From Pterobdella sp. o SKG-2022 (lineage: Eukaryota > Annelida > Clitellata > Hirudinida > Piscicolidae): a DNA stretch of 64,000 bases. Made by a program: the position numbers and the translations under genes. The stretch's first letter is position 1. Every line of letters begins with the position of its first letter. Of the stretch, positions 54,001 through 64,000 are shown piece by piece. The stretch lies in NCBI GenBank assembly GCA_964035795.1, contig OZ038320.1, positions 14,301,030-14,365,029 on the forward strand. The letters are read 5' to 3'. Below the pieces are notes generated by a model that was not told the DNA's origin, ran no database searches, and was given only the letters and a program-made list of their open reading frames with translations.

Positions 54001-56709
54001 CAATAAAGGCATCAACCCATAAGAATCCCCATCAAATGTCTCTTGCACCGTTCTCCTTCTAAGTCTTTTATTTTGTAGTTAATTTGTTATTTCACGCTTT
54101 TATAGTTTACAAAACTCAATGCGATCTTGATAAATTTACATAAATATGAAGTAAGCTCAAAAAAGTGTAAATGCGCATAGGTATCAATGTTGGAATGGGA
54201 CTTAATGTAACAAAGTGGTAAGCAATTTTTAAAATGAAAGTCTGTTAAGGAATGAAAAAGAAATTGAAAATGAACCGCGAAAAAATTTATAAACAATTAA
54301 CTGTGCTTATCATCATGTCAGCCCTGTTCTAACCATAAGCACATCATTTCAAAAATGAAAGTTCACTGAATTCATTTTTTTGTGTTGTTGGTTTTATAAT
54401 AAATTTTAGAACTGCTATAAAAACCGTGTTTCTTGTTGTGGGTATTCACCTTGTATAACGATTTTGTCATTATTGTTATTGTCTTCTCTTAGCACGTAGT
54501 TTCTTTTGAATTTCGGATTGAGTAGATAACTGCCGTTTTGAGACATTATACTCATTGTGTCTGATTCACTGCGTTTACCAATCCTTGGAACCTGATTCCA
54601 AAATTAATATGGACCTTAATACAAGATGGTGTTTGAAATTATTGAAAATGCTATATTCAAAAAGAAAAATGTTTCATTAATTATCAGTCTAGTCATTCAT
54701 AAAAACTTATTTAAATAGGATTCATTATATAAACTGAAACTTAATTAGTGAACCTGCAAAAATCTGTTTTGTTGTTGTGAGAAGTAATGGTCATTAGAGC
54801 CACCATAGGCACTACCATACACGCTAGGAGCTCGAGACGCATTTTCAACATTTTGAATGTTTTTATAATAACTTTTGTTGTTAGTGTAAATACTTTGGCT
54901 TCCATGAATGCTACGAGGGTCAGTGGCCAAGTGATCCAACGAGCGTCTGTCCACGTAGTCCAGGCCTCTGCCAATGCTCTGTTGCAAATGATAGGCGTCT
55001 CTTTCGTCTAGAACACTTCTGTTTGATGCATAGATTTTATTAGGATTAGTATAGACTTTGGTTTCTCCATGATTCCAGACTGAGTCGTGAGGTTCAATGG
55101 GATCTTGTCTCACCAAAGAGTGAGCCACGTTTATGCCGTTGTCGAAAGAGTCCAAATCTGTGTCAACAAATGTTCGAGGTTAAGTCATTCTAGGCGCTTC
55201 CATTTTATTGAAATTCATATTTTATTATTCTTGGTAGAATCATCATAAATAATCTTTTCGTAAATACAACCTGACACAGAATATTTCTTCGTGTGCCCTT
55301 GATATTTATAAAAGGAGTTAACTGTTGGTGGTTTTTAGCTAGTGGCAGTTTTAAAAAATATAGAAAAGGGAAAAAATTACACGAAATCAATTTGTGACGC
55401 TTGTCACTTGTTTTTAAACAACAAAAAATCGAAATAAAAAAATTCAAACGTCAGTTTTGAGAAATAATGTTGTTTTGAGCATGCTATATTTTAAGACGTA
55501 GGTGTAATACCTGGAGACAAGGCTCGTTTATCTACATGGGTCCATGATCTATTATGTAGGCCTGAGGTATGAATGAAACAAATAAATATTCTAAAAAATT
55601 GAATTCATTACTAATAATTTTGAAAATTTTTCTCTCGAAATGCAAAAGTTTTGTCGCAAATGTTGAATGAATGACAATCAAGCTTGTATTTTTAACAATG
55701 AAAAAGAGGTAATTCTTTTCTGCATATATTTTTATCTTAATTCTTCAACATGATAATTTAAAAATATAAAACGAGTTACGAACCTGGAGCAAGGGGGCTC
55801 AGGCCGTTGAAGTCGTTGGTGGGCATGTTCCATTGCAGAGGTGTCATGATCCCTGAAATCATTTATTCGAGACACAACCATCATAAATCATGCATAAAAT
55901 TAGTATTTTTTAAAATTATATTCATTCTATCCTTACATACAATAAATATACAAATAATTCTTTTTAAAACTCACCTGTAAGGTTTTTGAAAAGTTCTTGG
56001 AAATGCAGAGCTGTGCTAGGGTTATCAAACTTGTAAGCCAAAATTTCATACATTCTCACATTCTGCATAGTTTTGAGAAACAGACTGTCAATTTTAATTT
56101 CAAAGTTTTCCCGTTTAAAAAAAGGTATTTCTATTTTTTCCATTTATTTTTAAAAAATATTTTTGAATGATTTGAAATCATATAATTAGTACAACTAACA
56201 TTGACGCTATCAAATTTGAGGACAACAAAAAGAACTATAGGATACTCAAGGTCTTGGCTTATATTGTGAATGGCACTAAGAGGAATTTTTTCTTGACAGA
56301 CAGGCGAATTCCAATCCAGTGATTTGCCAACTGACCAACCTCGATGGTTCAATTTCACTTTAGTCTTTAAAGTCTTCAACTCACAAACTTTTTGTATCAC
56401 CTGGTTCCATTGAATTATCAATTTTATTTTGGCATGCTTTATAGCAATTAAAAACTTGTATAACGAAATATTTTATGTTAGATTCTATAGATACAAAATT
56501 AATTGATATTTTATGTTAGATTCTATAGATACAAAATTAATTTGGAATATATAAGTATAAGTAGTTACTTTCAAGTAAGTTAGTCTGTCGAGGTTTCTGC
56601 ATAGAAATTTTCCAATAAACCAAGCCTTTTTTTCCAACGAATTTTTTAAATTACTAGAATAAAGATTTGGTTGCGACTTGCTCAGATATGATGATGAATA
56701 ATTTGACAT
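54001..56709 (-). CDS. PTB/PH-fold domain protein of unknown function (3' end in gap)
   Basis: Eight exons on the minus strand: 56569-56709 (ATG at 56707-56709), 56206-56400, 55975-56062, 55784-55852, 55511-55561, 54754-55157, 54450-54591 and, tentatively, 54001-54041. They are in phase throughout, about 377 codons before the gap. Residues about 30-140 have the layout of a phosphotyrosine-binding domain: WFIGKFLCRNL (first strand), VIQKVCELK (helix), KVKLNHRGWSVGKSLDW, EKIPLSAIHNISQDLEYPIV, YEILAYKFDN and the C-terminal helix STALHFQELFKNL. The rest is Asn/Ser/Tyr-rich and disordered, with many Tyr, as in an adaptor. A signalling adaptor role is inference. I could not match it to a named family member. 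Confidence 0.65.
56468..56543. repeat. Tandem duplication, 38-base unit
   Basis: Two identical copies starting atattttatgttagattcta follow each other directly at 56468 and 56506 in intron 1 of the PTB-protein gene. Perfect identity suggests a recent event or an assembly duplication. Confidence 0.9.
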
Positions 56710-57477
56710 TTTTCTATTGGTTACTTTTGAAAGTTTCCAAATTTAACTTGTCAAACTGTTTTGAGCTTGGGTTGTTTCTGATAAGATTTAATTCAACACT
56801 ATATTCATTCAACAACATTCAACCCACTAAAAATATTTAATAGCTCGATAAGACTAACCGAAAAGATTGTTGGAAAGGTTGATAAAATTGAATCAATGGT
56901 GTGTAATCTTTCGCGGATTCAAACAAATTATTTTCGCTTCCAGTCTTTATCAAATTAATCGTGTAGATAAATTGTACGATGTTTGAGTATTTTACTAATC
57001 AGATGAGTAACAAGAAAGAATCACATTCAGTAAACAATTATCTGCTACTAATTCTCAAATGAGTTGTAACTTAATATTCCATCAATTTATTTCCTTCCTA
57101 CACTTGTTAGTTGGTCAAAGAATTTATACAAACTTTGTTACGCGTGACGAGTATATAGCTTCGACTAATATAACTAGTGATGAATATTCATTATTATAAT
57201 AATAAGAATAATAAAATTAAATAAATAAATCACAATAATAAGAACACAATAGCAGCTTGTTTACACTGGTTTCACCTGAATATCTGATCACAGCCTTCTG
57301 TGTTTCACGTTGTTTCTGTTTTAGGCTTCGTATTCAACTCAAAACTAATTTTCTTAGATTTACTTATTATTTGTTATATAACTAAATTTTCAATTAGCTT
57401 TTTTTATTATTCTTTGATATCTTCTCGACCTGACATCTATCTAGATGTTTGAAATGTCTAGGAATAGTGTTTTATTA

Positions 57478-57826
<349 letters not shown>

Positions 57827-59050
57827 TATTGAATTCCTTCATTAAAATGATATTACACTCAAGTTCTTGAACACTCGACAGCTCCGTCGCACGGACCATA
57901 ACAACATGCCCCAACTTTAATGCTTCAACTCATCATTCTGTTTTTTCATAAAATAATGATACGATGTTTTCTTATGAAGGCATTCATTTCATGTAATTTC
58001 TGTTTTTTTTAGCTGCAAATATTTGGCAGTGGCATTTCAGAATGCTACATTGTCGGTCAAATCGCATATGAGCGAGTAAATTTGTAAGTTGGCTTATTAT
58101 TTTTACATTTGTTTCTTGTTGAAAATTTCAAAAATTTCTATTGTTACGTTAGTAATGAATGGAAAGCTGCTTAAAGGTTGTAATTAACCTGCGTGATTTC
58201 AAAGAAAGAAGTCGTGAGTGTTTGAAGTTAAATCTAGCTGGACCTCATCAAAGTCTTATGCAACGAATCAAACAAATATTTGGAATTTCTCAGTGTTACA
58301 GACGTAGATACTTTTTTTTCATATTTTAAATCAGGCTCATAACATGTTCTTCATATTTTTTTAACGCCCACAACCAATGTATATGAAGTATCCAATAGTC
58401 TTCAATAATTTAAACTTTGTGTCAAAAAAATGATAGTTTACAAGACTTCATTGAAACTCGATGTTTTTAGAGTTCTATTTGGCTTGTCTGAATGTGCTTT
58501 GAGGATTAGTAAGCTAGTAATACATTTTTTCTTTTATTATCACAAATTATAACGATGAAATAAACATAAAATTATTATTTCATAGAGCTATATGGTAAGT
58601 ATAAGTGTGTATGCAATGAACTTTTACAATAATTTTACGGTTATTTCGCAAAGCTCAGCAAAGCACGAAGCTTTTCAATAAAGTGTAACATTTTCTTTTT
58701 TTTTCTATTTTCTGAAATCATCTTTTGACATCAATAGTTTCAGGTTCTTTTGTGGATATTTTTGATTAGGTTTCTCAAGTCCTTTTCTCCGATTTACTTG
58801 CAATTTGATTTGAATTTATATTCCGCCTATGTCGGACCAAGATCTTGTCTTGCTGAAAGAAATTCCACAAACAGTAATAATTAGCGATGAATAACAGAAA
58901 TAATGTTGAATTATAAAAAAAAATAGAGTTTTCAAACTGTTTTTTAGCTATTTAAGAATGACTTAAAATAAAAAGTGAAACTTGAGAATGAACTTTATTT
59001 AATTTTCAAGCAGAATTGGTGATGTTATATTAAGGTGAGCACAATGACAA
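57827..59050. other. Intergenic, no gene recognised
   Basis: AT-rich DNA between the PTB-protein and GCM genes. A short piece at about 58663 (gcacgaagcttttcaata) resembles the foldback MITE arm. I found nothing else recognisable. Confidence 0.45.
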
Positions 59051-59054
59051 AAAA

Positions 59055-59293
59055 ATCATTTTAGGAAAGTCAATAAAGTTAAATATGAGCTGTCGGTTCA
59101 TGTTTGCAGAAATGATCTTCGTTCCGTGTTAAGCCACATCGGAAGTCGTCATAGAGGTTCTGGTCATGGTGCCAATTTAGTGCAGCATGTGATGCTTGAT
59201 AACTTCTTCAATATCTATCTTTTTAGAGAACTATTCGAATGGAAAGTTCTTGCAACAGAAACTTGGCAAATGGAACGTATTTTTGTTACCTAA
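59055..59293 (+). mobile_element. Second piggyBac transposase relic
   Basis: An open frame of about 75 codons without an early ATG reads VQHVMLDNFFNIYLFRELFE, then WKVLATETWQMERIF. This matches the piggyBac core around its second catalytic Asp (DNFFTS--LF--L---G--ATGT-R-NR). It has lost the flanking parts of the gene. Confidence 0.65.
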
Positions 59294-60986
59294 ATCATAT
59301 TTATAAAAAAGAACGAGAGCACATACATAAATTTTTCCACTAAAACATCTTTGTTATCAATTTTATTAGATGAGCTTTATTGATTGTGAAAAATTTTCAT
59401 TAGGTCGCTAGTTGTTATACATCTATATGTTTCATCGCCAGAGATTTTGTTTCGATCTCTTAAAAATCGCATGTCTATCGAGACAACCAACAAATTGCAA
59501 ACACGACGGAAAAATCTCACTATAACAAAAATTTGAAATAGTTTGACTAAGAACTGTTGTTGAATAATCAATAAAATGCAATTGTATGCGTATCAAGAAT
59601 TTTAAGAGTGAAAATTTTAAATACTAAGATATATTGAAAGCAGATCTGCATGTTATGCTACCTGCATAGTTGTGGCAGGGTTGCAATGGAAGTCCTATTT
59701 GACTGTAAAAAACTTTAAATGATTGTTCCCGATTGGGGGTGAAATTGTTGGTGTAATGTTTCGAACTATTTCATCTCTTTTTGGGTTTTTTGGTTCACCT
59801 TTTCCTACTTCAAACAGATGTTCAACATTGGTGAAATGGTTTGAGATGTAAGGTTTTTACAACTCAATTGTAAAAAAGATAGAAATTGGTTATTATGAAA
59901 AAAACCCAAAATATATACAGTATAAAAATGCATACGTATAGCTTAAATCTTCCAATTCCTCTGTTGCACTTCAATGCTTAGATTCCTTTAGTTAAGTTTG
60001 TTGATTGTGACTTTTCAGACATCGAATTTTAATTAATTTTTAAAATGATGTTCCAAAGTTTAAGCATTTTTTAAAAAACGTTTATATAAGAAGTAAAGAA
60101 TGTTCGAGAAGCACAAACATATTGATGTGGTGGTGTGGTGGTGTGGGGTTGTGGTGATGTAGGAATGTGAGGATGTGGTGGTGTGGTGGCCGTATGAATG
60201 TATCAACACGAAACGGTTCAAAAGTCTGTCGTATTGTTTTCAGCTCTTTTATGAAAACCTTTTTTGTTTCTCATTATAGAAAAAGTTTTCAAAAACTCAA
60301 TCAAAATATTGGAAAAAAATCTTCATGCAAGTGTATAATATCATGGATGTGAGATTGAAAGTTTACGAAACTAGCGTTTTTGGAGCTTGATAATAAGGAA
60401 ATTACAAAGCCAAAAGCTAAGTTCAACCGAGTGATACAAGGAGGAATATTATAGCCCAATTGTATTTTTAAGATTTACTCTCACTGAACAACAATATGTG
60501 CAGTAGCAAAGCGGTGGTGGCTGATGTCGAGTCACAAGTTGCAGAAACATACCATACTTCTGCAACAAAAAATTTTCTCTCAAAAAAGCAATAATGAAGA
60601 TCGTGACTAGATTTCTTACCACTATTGGAAATAACTTTAGAAGCCACTCATTTTTATACACCTCTTTAAAAGTCACAAATCATGGACAGTAAAAGTTACC
60701 AAACGGGGAGAACAACAAACTCTACATTTTGAGTTTCATTTCATTTTGACTTTTTTAAATTTATTTAATATAAAAATAGTTTTTCTTAACCTTTTATAAC
60801 AAAAAGCTTTGTGAAACAGTCTTTTTTATAAATTTACTAGTCATATTAAAGTGTAAAGACGTTTATATCGCTCATAGCAAATGCAGTGAAGAAGTAATGA
60901 AAGATAGAAGCTCATAAGACATGATCCTTAAATAAACGTCTTCTCAATTACTTCCTATTGAGTTTCATGAAAGTTATTTAAACTGT
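59294..60986. other. Intergenic, no gene recognised
   Basis: Contains a GT/GGT-rich minisatellite at about 60122-60192 (variants of gtggtggtgtg) and otherwise AT-rich DNA. Short frames here show no family resemblance. Decayed piggyBac sequence may extend into it. Confidence 0.4.
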
Positions 60987-61146
60987 CCAATGAAAATGAA
61001 GAAAAAACTTGTCTCTTCTCTGATTGGCTTGTAATAGCATTAATTGGAGCACATTTCTCTCTCGCACTTTTGATTGGCTTGTTGTCAAGCTTTAGGCTAA
61101 TTGAAGTACACCGTTTATTTTTATTTGTTTTTGTAATTATATAAAA
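60987..61146 (+). promoter_or_regulatory. Putative GCM promoter: CCAAT cluster and TATA-like box
   Basis: Four CCAAT pentamers, at 60987 (forward) and at 61023, 61043 and 61073 (as ATTGG), two of them within the repeated context tgattggctt. They lie upstream of ATATAAAA at 61138-61145. The spacing would place a start site near 61170 and leave a 5' UTR of about 170 bases before the GCM ATG. NF-Y binding is an inference from the motif. Confidence 0.45.
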
Positions 61147-61343
61147 CAATGTAATGATGTAGAGGCTATTTGGATGAGGTCTTTATATGTTTATAAGCTT
61201 ATGAACTGTCAGGATAAAAGAATGCTTTATTGTAGTAAATAAAATTATTTAACAATTTTCTAGTTTCAAGTTTCAAAGATCTTTCAATATTTAAATTTAT
61301 AACTTTTTTAACTTTTCAAGTTTAGTTTTTAATGAGTTGTAAA

Positions 61344-62709
61344 ATGAAGAGAAAAGCCAAACTAAAACAAAACAGTTCTAAACTTGAAAATAGTAGTTAT
61401 AAAAATAATTATAATAAGAATAATGCCACAAAATGGGATATCAGAGACAAAATTCTTCCAAAGGTTAATTTTTAAACTGTTTGAAACCTTTTGCTCTATT
61501 ATAAAATTTATTACTATCTTTTTTTAATACTTTCAAAACTATAACTTGTGCAGAGCGTTCAGCTCATAAACGCATTTGACGCATGGCCAGACGGCACCAC
61601 ACAGCGCATCTATTCCACCACGAACAACAACCAGGTTGAGTCCCAATGAACTTTCATGCTAGTTATATAGCTCAAATTTATCATATATTTCATCAATATT
61701 TCAAACGGTTGATCAAGTTAATATTGAAGTGCAATTCGATAGTATTTTCTCTTTTTACTTGAAGTTTTGAATTCAAAATATTCTATCATTTAGCTTATTC
61801 ATTGAAATACTATCAAATAACATTGAAATATGAACTACAAACTCCTCACATCGATTTCTCCACAGGCCACCAAACATCACAGTGGGTGGGCCATGCGTAA
61901 CACCAACAACCATAACGTGGCTATTCTGAAAAAGTCTTGTCTGGGTGTTTTGATATGCAGTGAACGCTGTTCTGGAGGAGAAAGACCCAATGACAGAAAT
62001 GATAATGAGAAAGTTTTCTACGATGATCATACTAATAGTCGCAGTAGCAATAAAATATGCCAAAACAACACAAGAGTTTTGTTTGAAAATAATTTAAAAG
62101 GGAGCACAGAGTCAAACAAATACAACCTGTCCAGGAAAAACACTGCTTGCAGCGTTTATAATGATGGTTCAAAAGTTACTGAAAATCATTTTAACAAAAT
62201 TTTTAAAAAATATCACAAATCTTATGATTGTTATAGGCCTGCAATTTGCGACAAAGCCAGATCGAAGCAGTTAGGTCTGTATGGCTAATAAAAACTTTTT
62301 ATTCCAAATATTAAATAAGCTTTTTCTTTTTTCAAAGCACGATGTGATTAAATGTAAATTTGATGATACTATTGTATCGCTATTTTGCAGAGAAACCATG
62401 CCCAAAGCAGGGTTGCTCAGGTGTTCTGGAGCTGCTTCCTTGCAAAGGTACCTTTTAGGAATAATGCTTTAAATAATAACATTTTATATATTAATACAAG
62501 CTATCAAAAAAGCAATGGTAGTTATAATGATAATCGTGAAAAGTAAGTTCAAAAACAAGTTGTTTATTTCTGAATGTGTATGGTTGAGCGTTTGTTGGTG
62601 GAACAGCGCAGTAGGTGGACAAGTATGAATGACCACCCCAATGTAGGTCAGAATGGCTTCCCTGTGACTCACTTCTGGAGATCCATGGGAGGCCTGGTCT
62701 ACTTCCAAG
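61344..62709 (+). CDS. gcm: GCM (glial cells missing) transcription factor, 3' incomplete
   Basis: Nuclear zinc-dependent DNA-binding regulator of cell fate. Five exons: 61344-61463, 61554-61634, 61866-62274, 62391-62447 and 62647-62709, in phase, 243 codons plus one base. The N-terminus is short and Lys/Asn-rich, then the GCM domain: KWDIRDKILPK, FDAWPDGTTQRIYST, HHSGWAMRNTNNHNVAILKK, SCLGVLIC, RPAICDKARSKQ, CPKQGCSGVLELLPC, NGFPVTHFWRS and GGLVYFQ. These follow vertebrate GCM1 order and spacing, except that about 87 residues lie between ERC and RPAICDKA where GCM1 has about 10. The final exon with the expected His-Asp-His zinc-binding segment was not found in 62710-64000. It is probably beyond the window, otherwise the gene is broken. 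Confidence 0.92.
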
Positions 62710-64000
62710 GTACCCATGTTTTGTTGCGCCTATCATTAAGACTAGTAATTTGTGGAACTTTAATATTTTTTATTGTGTTTTTTTAAACAAAATTCAACAA
62801 TATCAAACATTTCTATGACGAAGCTAACCAGCTAGGTATTAAACATCATTCGAAGTGAACGATATAAGTATTTGCAACTGCAAAAGTGCGATAAAATTAA
62901 AAACGAACAACAATTTTTTTAATTTATTCTAATATTCCTTTTTATTTTTTATAATTAGAACTAAACTTCCAAATTTTGAGTCAACTTTAAATTTTTTAAA
63001 ATTTAATATGAAAGTTGTAAACATTTTTAAAATAAGATTGGTAAGAAACTAAATATTCTAATTTTTACTGAAATAAACTCTTAAGCCTTTGAAGCCACAA
63101 AACCAAGTGAAACTTCAAATGCACGAGTTTGTTCTTTCTAGATATTCTATGGTGGGTTTAGTTTGGGCTACTCATTGACCAGTCTAGATCTTCAGTTTCA
63201 TTTTATTTTAAATATTTTATTTAGTGATTATATTAAGGCGTCATTCTGCAAAAAAATCGAAGTTTTCTCTAAAAAACAGACATGATGAAATAATGGCTTT
63301 ATAAACTATACTGGTTTTGCTATAAGAGACCAAACATTAATTATTTGTTTCAAGAAATAACAAGTAGATTTAATTTAAAAGATTTTACATTATCAAATGC
63401 ATTTTTTTCAATTAGAACGGCCAGAGAAGATTTCTCTTTCAACACAAAAATTGTCTACCAACACTAAGAAATAAATTTCACATTTTTTTGATGTCATGCC
63501 ACTAATTGCAGCTTATCAAGTTTGTCTAAATTGAATCATTTTTCATTATCAAATGGAATATGATGACAAATATGATTTTTTATGAGCTTTTCATTAGCAA
63601 AAGTTATCCATTCAGTTTTATGTCGCATATTCATTAAAATGATATCTTTTACATTAAAATTCAGTAAACTTAGAAATATTAAATAAAAATTTTGAGTGCA
63701 ATAAATAAATTCAAATTTGTACGAAATTGAGTAGTAAATTCTTCTCATCCTTGTAGCTTCTGCAGTCAACATCCTATGGTATTTTTAATGTAAAAACTAA
63801 CGTCTTCTACTTTTTTGGTTTTATATATGTTTATGCTCAATACACTTATGAAACCTATCAAGTCTTTTGAAATTTCAGGTTGTGTCATTCCGATTTCTTA
63901 ATAAGCTTCAATTTGACCTATTTTAAACTATGCCAAAGATTCTTTTTTTGGTGGTTTTTGAAATGGAATATGTTTATCCTTATTTGTTCTCTATTGTATT
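62710..64000. other. Probable GCM intron, nothing recognised
   Basis: Starts with the donor GTACCC after the FWR/FQ exon. AT-rich with no exon I can match to the end of the GCM domain, and no transposon protein visible. Confidence 0.45.

Noticed and set aside
53695..54062. Frames of about 100 residues spanning the N gap
   Set aside because: They consist mainly of unknown bases. Only the short edges belong to INTS4 (left) and the PTB gene (right).
62565..62786. 70-residue frame over GCM exon 5
   Set aside because: Only 62647-62709 of it is coding in the GCM phase. The upstream ATG lies in intron sequence.

Overview
The window is a eukaryotic, almost certainly animal, nuclear locus. It is AT-rich, its genes are broken into many short exons, and it carries decayed non-LTR retrotransposons, piggyBac relics and microsatellites. 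A GCM transcription factor, a GLTSCR1-domain protein and an Integrator subunit point to Metazoa. The proteins are recognisable but diverged and the base composition is low in GC, so I suspect a fast-evolving invertebrate (tunicate-like or cnidarian-like). The sequence alone does not settle the phylum.

Layout. 917-8552 (+) is a complete 25-exon SMARCC1/2 (BAF155/170) gene. 8.9-10.4 kb is a dead piggyBac element. 12.6-19.4 kb (-) is a BICRA/GLTSCR1-like gene, another SWI/SNF subunit, convergent with SMARCC. 20065-25338 (+) is a complete tubulin chaperone TBCE, head-to-head with the BICRA-like gene. 26-28.6 kb holds decayed LINE fragments and a tRNA-like sequence. 31.4-34.3 kb (+) is a single-pass membrane protein I cannot name. 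35277-47393 (-) is a complete 24-exon HBS1L ribosome-rescue GTPase. 47780-53800 (+) is the 5' part of INTS4, divergent from HBS1L, and it runs into a 200-N assembly gap. 54001-56709 (-) is a PTB-fold protein that enters the same gap from the other side. 61344-62709 (+) is a GCM transcription factor that continues beyond what I can follow.

The genes are not an operon. They are housekeeping functions (chromatin remodelling, tubulin folding, ribosome rescue, snRNA 3'-end processing) plus one developmental regulator. Exons were assembled by hand from protein similarity and intron phase. For SMARCC, TBCE and HBS1L all phases close and total lengths are multiples of three.

Main points for a second look: half of the inferred 5' splice sites have a pyrimidine at +3; the GCM domain has an in-frame insertion of about 77 residues; two SWI/SNF subunit genes are adjacent; two genes run into the same gap from opposite sides; a foldback MITE is nested in a LINE; a dispersed repeat appears joined to a LINE tail like a SINE; and HBS1L has a GC-AG intron.
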